From contig PKZR01000290.1 in NCBI GenBank assembly GCA_003133815.1, positions 582 through 7,386 of the forward strand: a stretch of DNA of 6,805 nt, written 5' to 3'. A program made the position numbers and the translations under genes. The notes beneath the pieces are model-generated. The model worked only from the letters and a program-made list of their open reading frames with translations. It had not been told where the DNA came from and searched no databases. Below, piece by piece: positions 6,261 to 6,805 of the stretch. How positions within the stretch are numbered: the first letter of the stretch is position 1; each line of letters starts with the position of its first letter. The DNA is from Limisphaerales bacterium (GTDB lineage: Bacteria > Verrucomicrobiota > Verrucomicrobiia > Limisphaerales > UBA11358).

Positions 6261-6672
6261 GGAGGAAAAGAAACAGGCCGCCCAATCCAGCAAGTTCATG
6301 GCCGAGCAAAAGCGCGCGGAGATTGAAAAAATCAATCTACGCCTCCAAAAACTTCTGGACTCATTTTTGGACGAATTGATTGACCGCGAAACTTACGTCG
6401 CGGAGAAGTCCAAAGAAATGAGCCGGAAGAAATCTTTGGAGGAGGAAAGCGCAGCGCTTTTGAAAGGCCGAGCCGATTGGCTCGAACCGTTCCAAAATTG
6501 GATAAAAACCGCTAGAAACGCGGGTGAAAGCGACATTGCTGATTCTTTTTTACAAAAGAGGGTTCTCGCTCTCGAAGTGTTCGGCTCGAACCTTGTCCTC
6601 GACTGCAAAAAAGCCCGTGGTTCTTGCGTTAAACCGTGGTCACTACTCGTCGAAACGAGTCTTTCTGGTGGA
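6259..6672 (+). pseudogene. C-terminal fragment of a large serine recombinase
   Basis: In the +1 frame about 138 residues match the C-terminal tail of large serine recombinases: a charged coiled-coil-like helix (KRAEIEKINLRLQKLLDSFL), DELIDRETYVAEKSKEM, then WLEPFQNWIKTARNAGE, and near the end VFGSNLVLDCKKARGS and KPWSLL. The catalytic resolvase domain, the recombinase domain and the zinc ribbon are absent, so it cannot recombine DNA. The fragment begins where the CoiA-like relic ends. The first ATG in frame is at 6298; GGAGG at 6261-6265 is too far from it (32 nt) to help. The frame has no stop: it runs on through the tRNA-like sequence (VVPVAGLEPA is the translated 3' end of that tRNA) to the window edge at 6804. 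Confidence 0.7.
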
Positions 6673-6673
6673 G

Positions 6674-6707
6674 TGGTGCCGGTGGCGGGACTCGAACCCG
6701 CACGACG
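6674..6707 (-). tRNA. 3' end of a tRNA-Leu-like gene (probable attachment site)
   Basis: Read on the minus strand, a T-arm GCGGG-TTCGAGT-CCCGC (6701-6685) is followed by the acceptor strand CACCGGC, discriminator A and encoded CCA (6684-6674). The 7-bp acceptor and T-arm sequences are those I associate with bacterial tRNA-Leu whose 5' end is GCCGGTG. That 5' strand is not found in the 98 nt remaining, and the anticodon arm is missing, so the gene is incomplete. Tyrosine integrases and some other recombinases use the 3' ends of tRNA genes as attachment sites, which fits the recombinase remnant next to it. Confidence 0.7.
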
Positions 6708-6776
6708 TTTTTGCCCTGCTCGTTTGCCAAATTCCACTGAAAAGCCAACATATATGATACTCTTGACACGGGCACA

Positions 6777-6797
6777 CGTTATGCGCTACCGTTATGC
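6777..6797. repeat. 8-bp direct repeat CGTTATGC with 5-nt spacer
   Basis: CGTTATGC occurs at 6777-6784 and 6790-6797. TTGACA stands at 6763-6768, just upstream, but no -10 box at 16-18 nt is present. It could be the operator region of a gene beyond the window edge; nothing inside the window decides this. Confidence 0.3.
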
Positions 6798-6805
6798 AAT
6801 ATGGC

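Overview
The window reads as a chromosomal stretch of a Gram-negative bacterium. Signal peptides, a DsbD-type periplasmic thiol pathway and a cardiolipin-synthase-like enzyme imply an inner membrane with a periplasm. The gene mix and the style of the proteins (for example a redoxin ending in KPYGCSVKYAD) resemble Verrucomicrobiota or relatives. That placement is an impression from memory, not a computed assignment.

Left part (1-4632): four ordinary, tightly packed genes. The 3' part of an RluA-family pseudouridine synthase (+) runs to within 4 nt of the end of a convergent pair on the minus strand: a large DsbD-like protein-disulfide reductase followed 45 nt later by a small exported redoxin. 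These two probably form one operon that carries reducing power across the membrane and spends it in the periplasm. A 77-nt divergent spacer, ending in a 13-bp palindrome, separates dsbD from a phospholipase-D-superfamily gene of the ClsB-like cardiolipin synthase type (+).

Middle part (4633-5449): about 800 nt without a convincing gene, crowded with short repeats and palindromes. It holds a 12-bp tandem duplication, a UUCG-loop terminator, a 43-bp imperfect cruciform, seven ACGGGT words within 133 nt (an eighth further on), a 52-bp palindrome, and two diverged copies of a 33-nt module 393 nt apart.

Right part (5450-6805): a graveyard of joined gene fragments. A RadC gene stops being RadC directly after its HNHPSG motif. 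An internal fragment of a CoiA-like protein follows, then the C-terminal third of a large serine recombinase whose reading frame runs without a stop into the 3' end of a tRNA-Leu-like gene on the opposite strand. This is the pattern of repeated insertion, deletion and fusion at a tRNA attachment site. I see no complete new system; the most interesting material is this mosaic and the palindrome-rich spacer before it.
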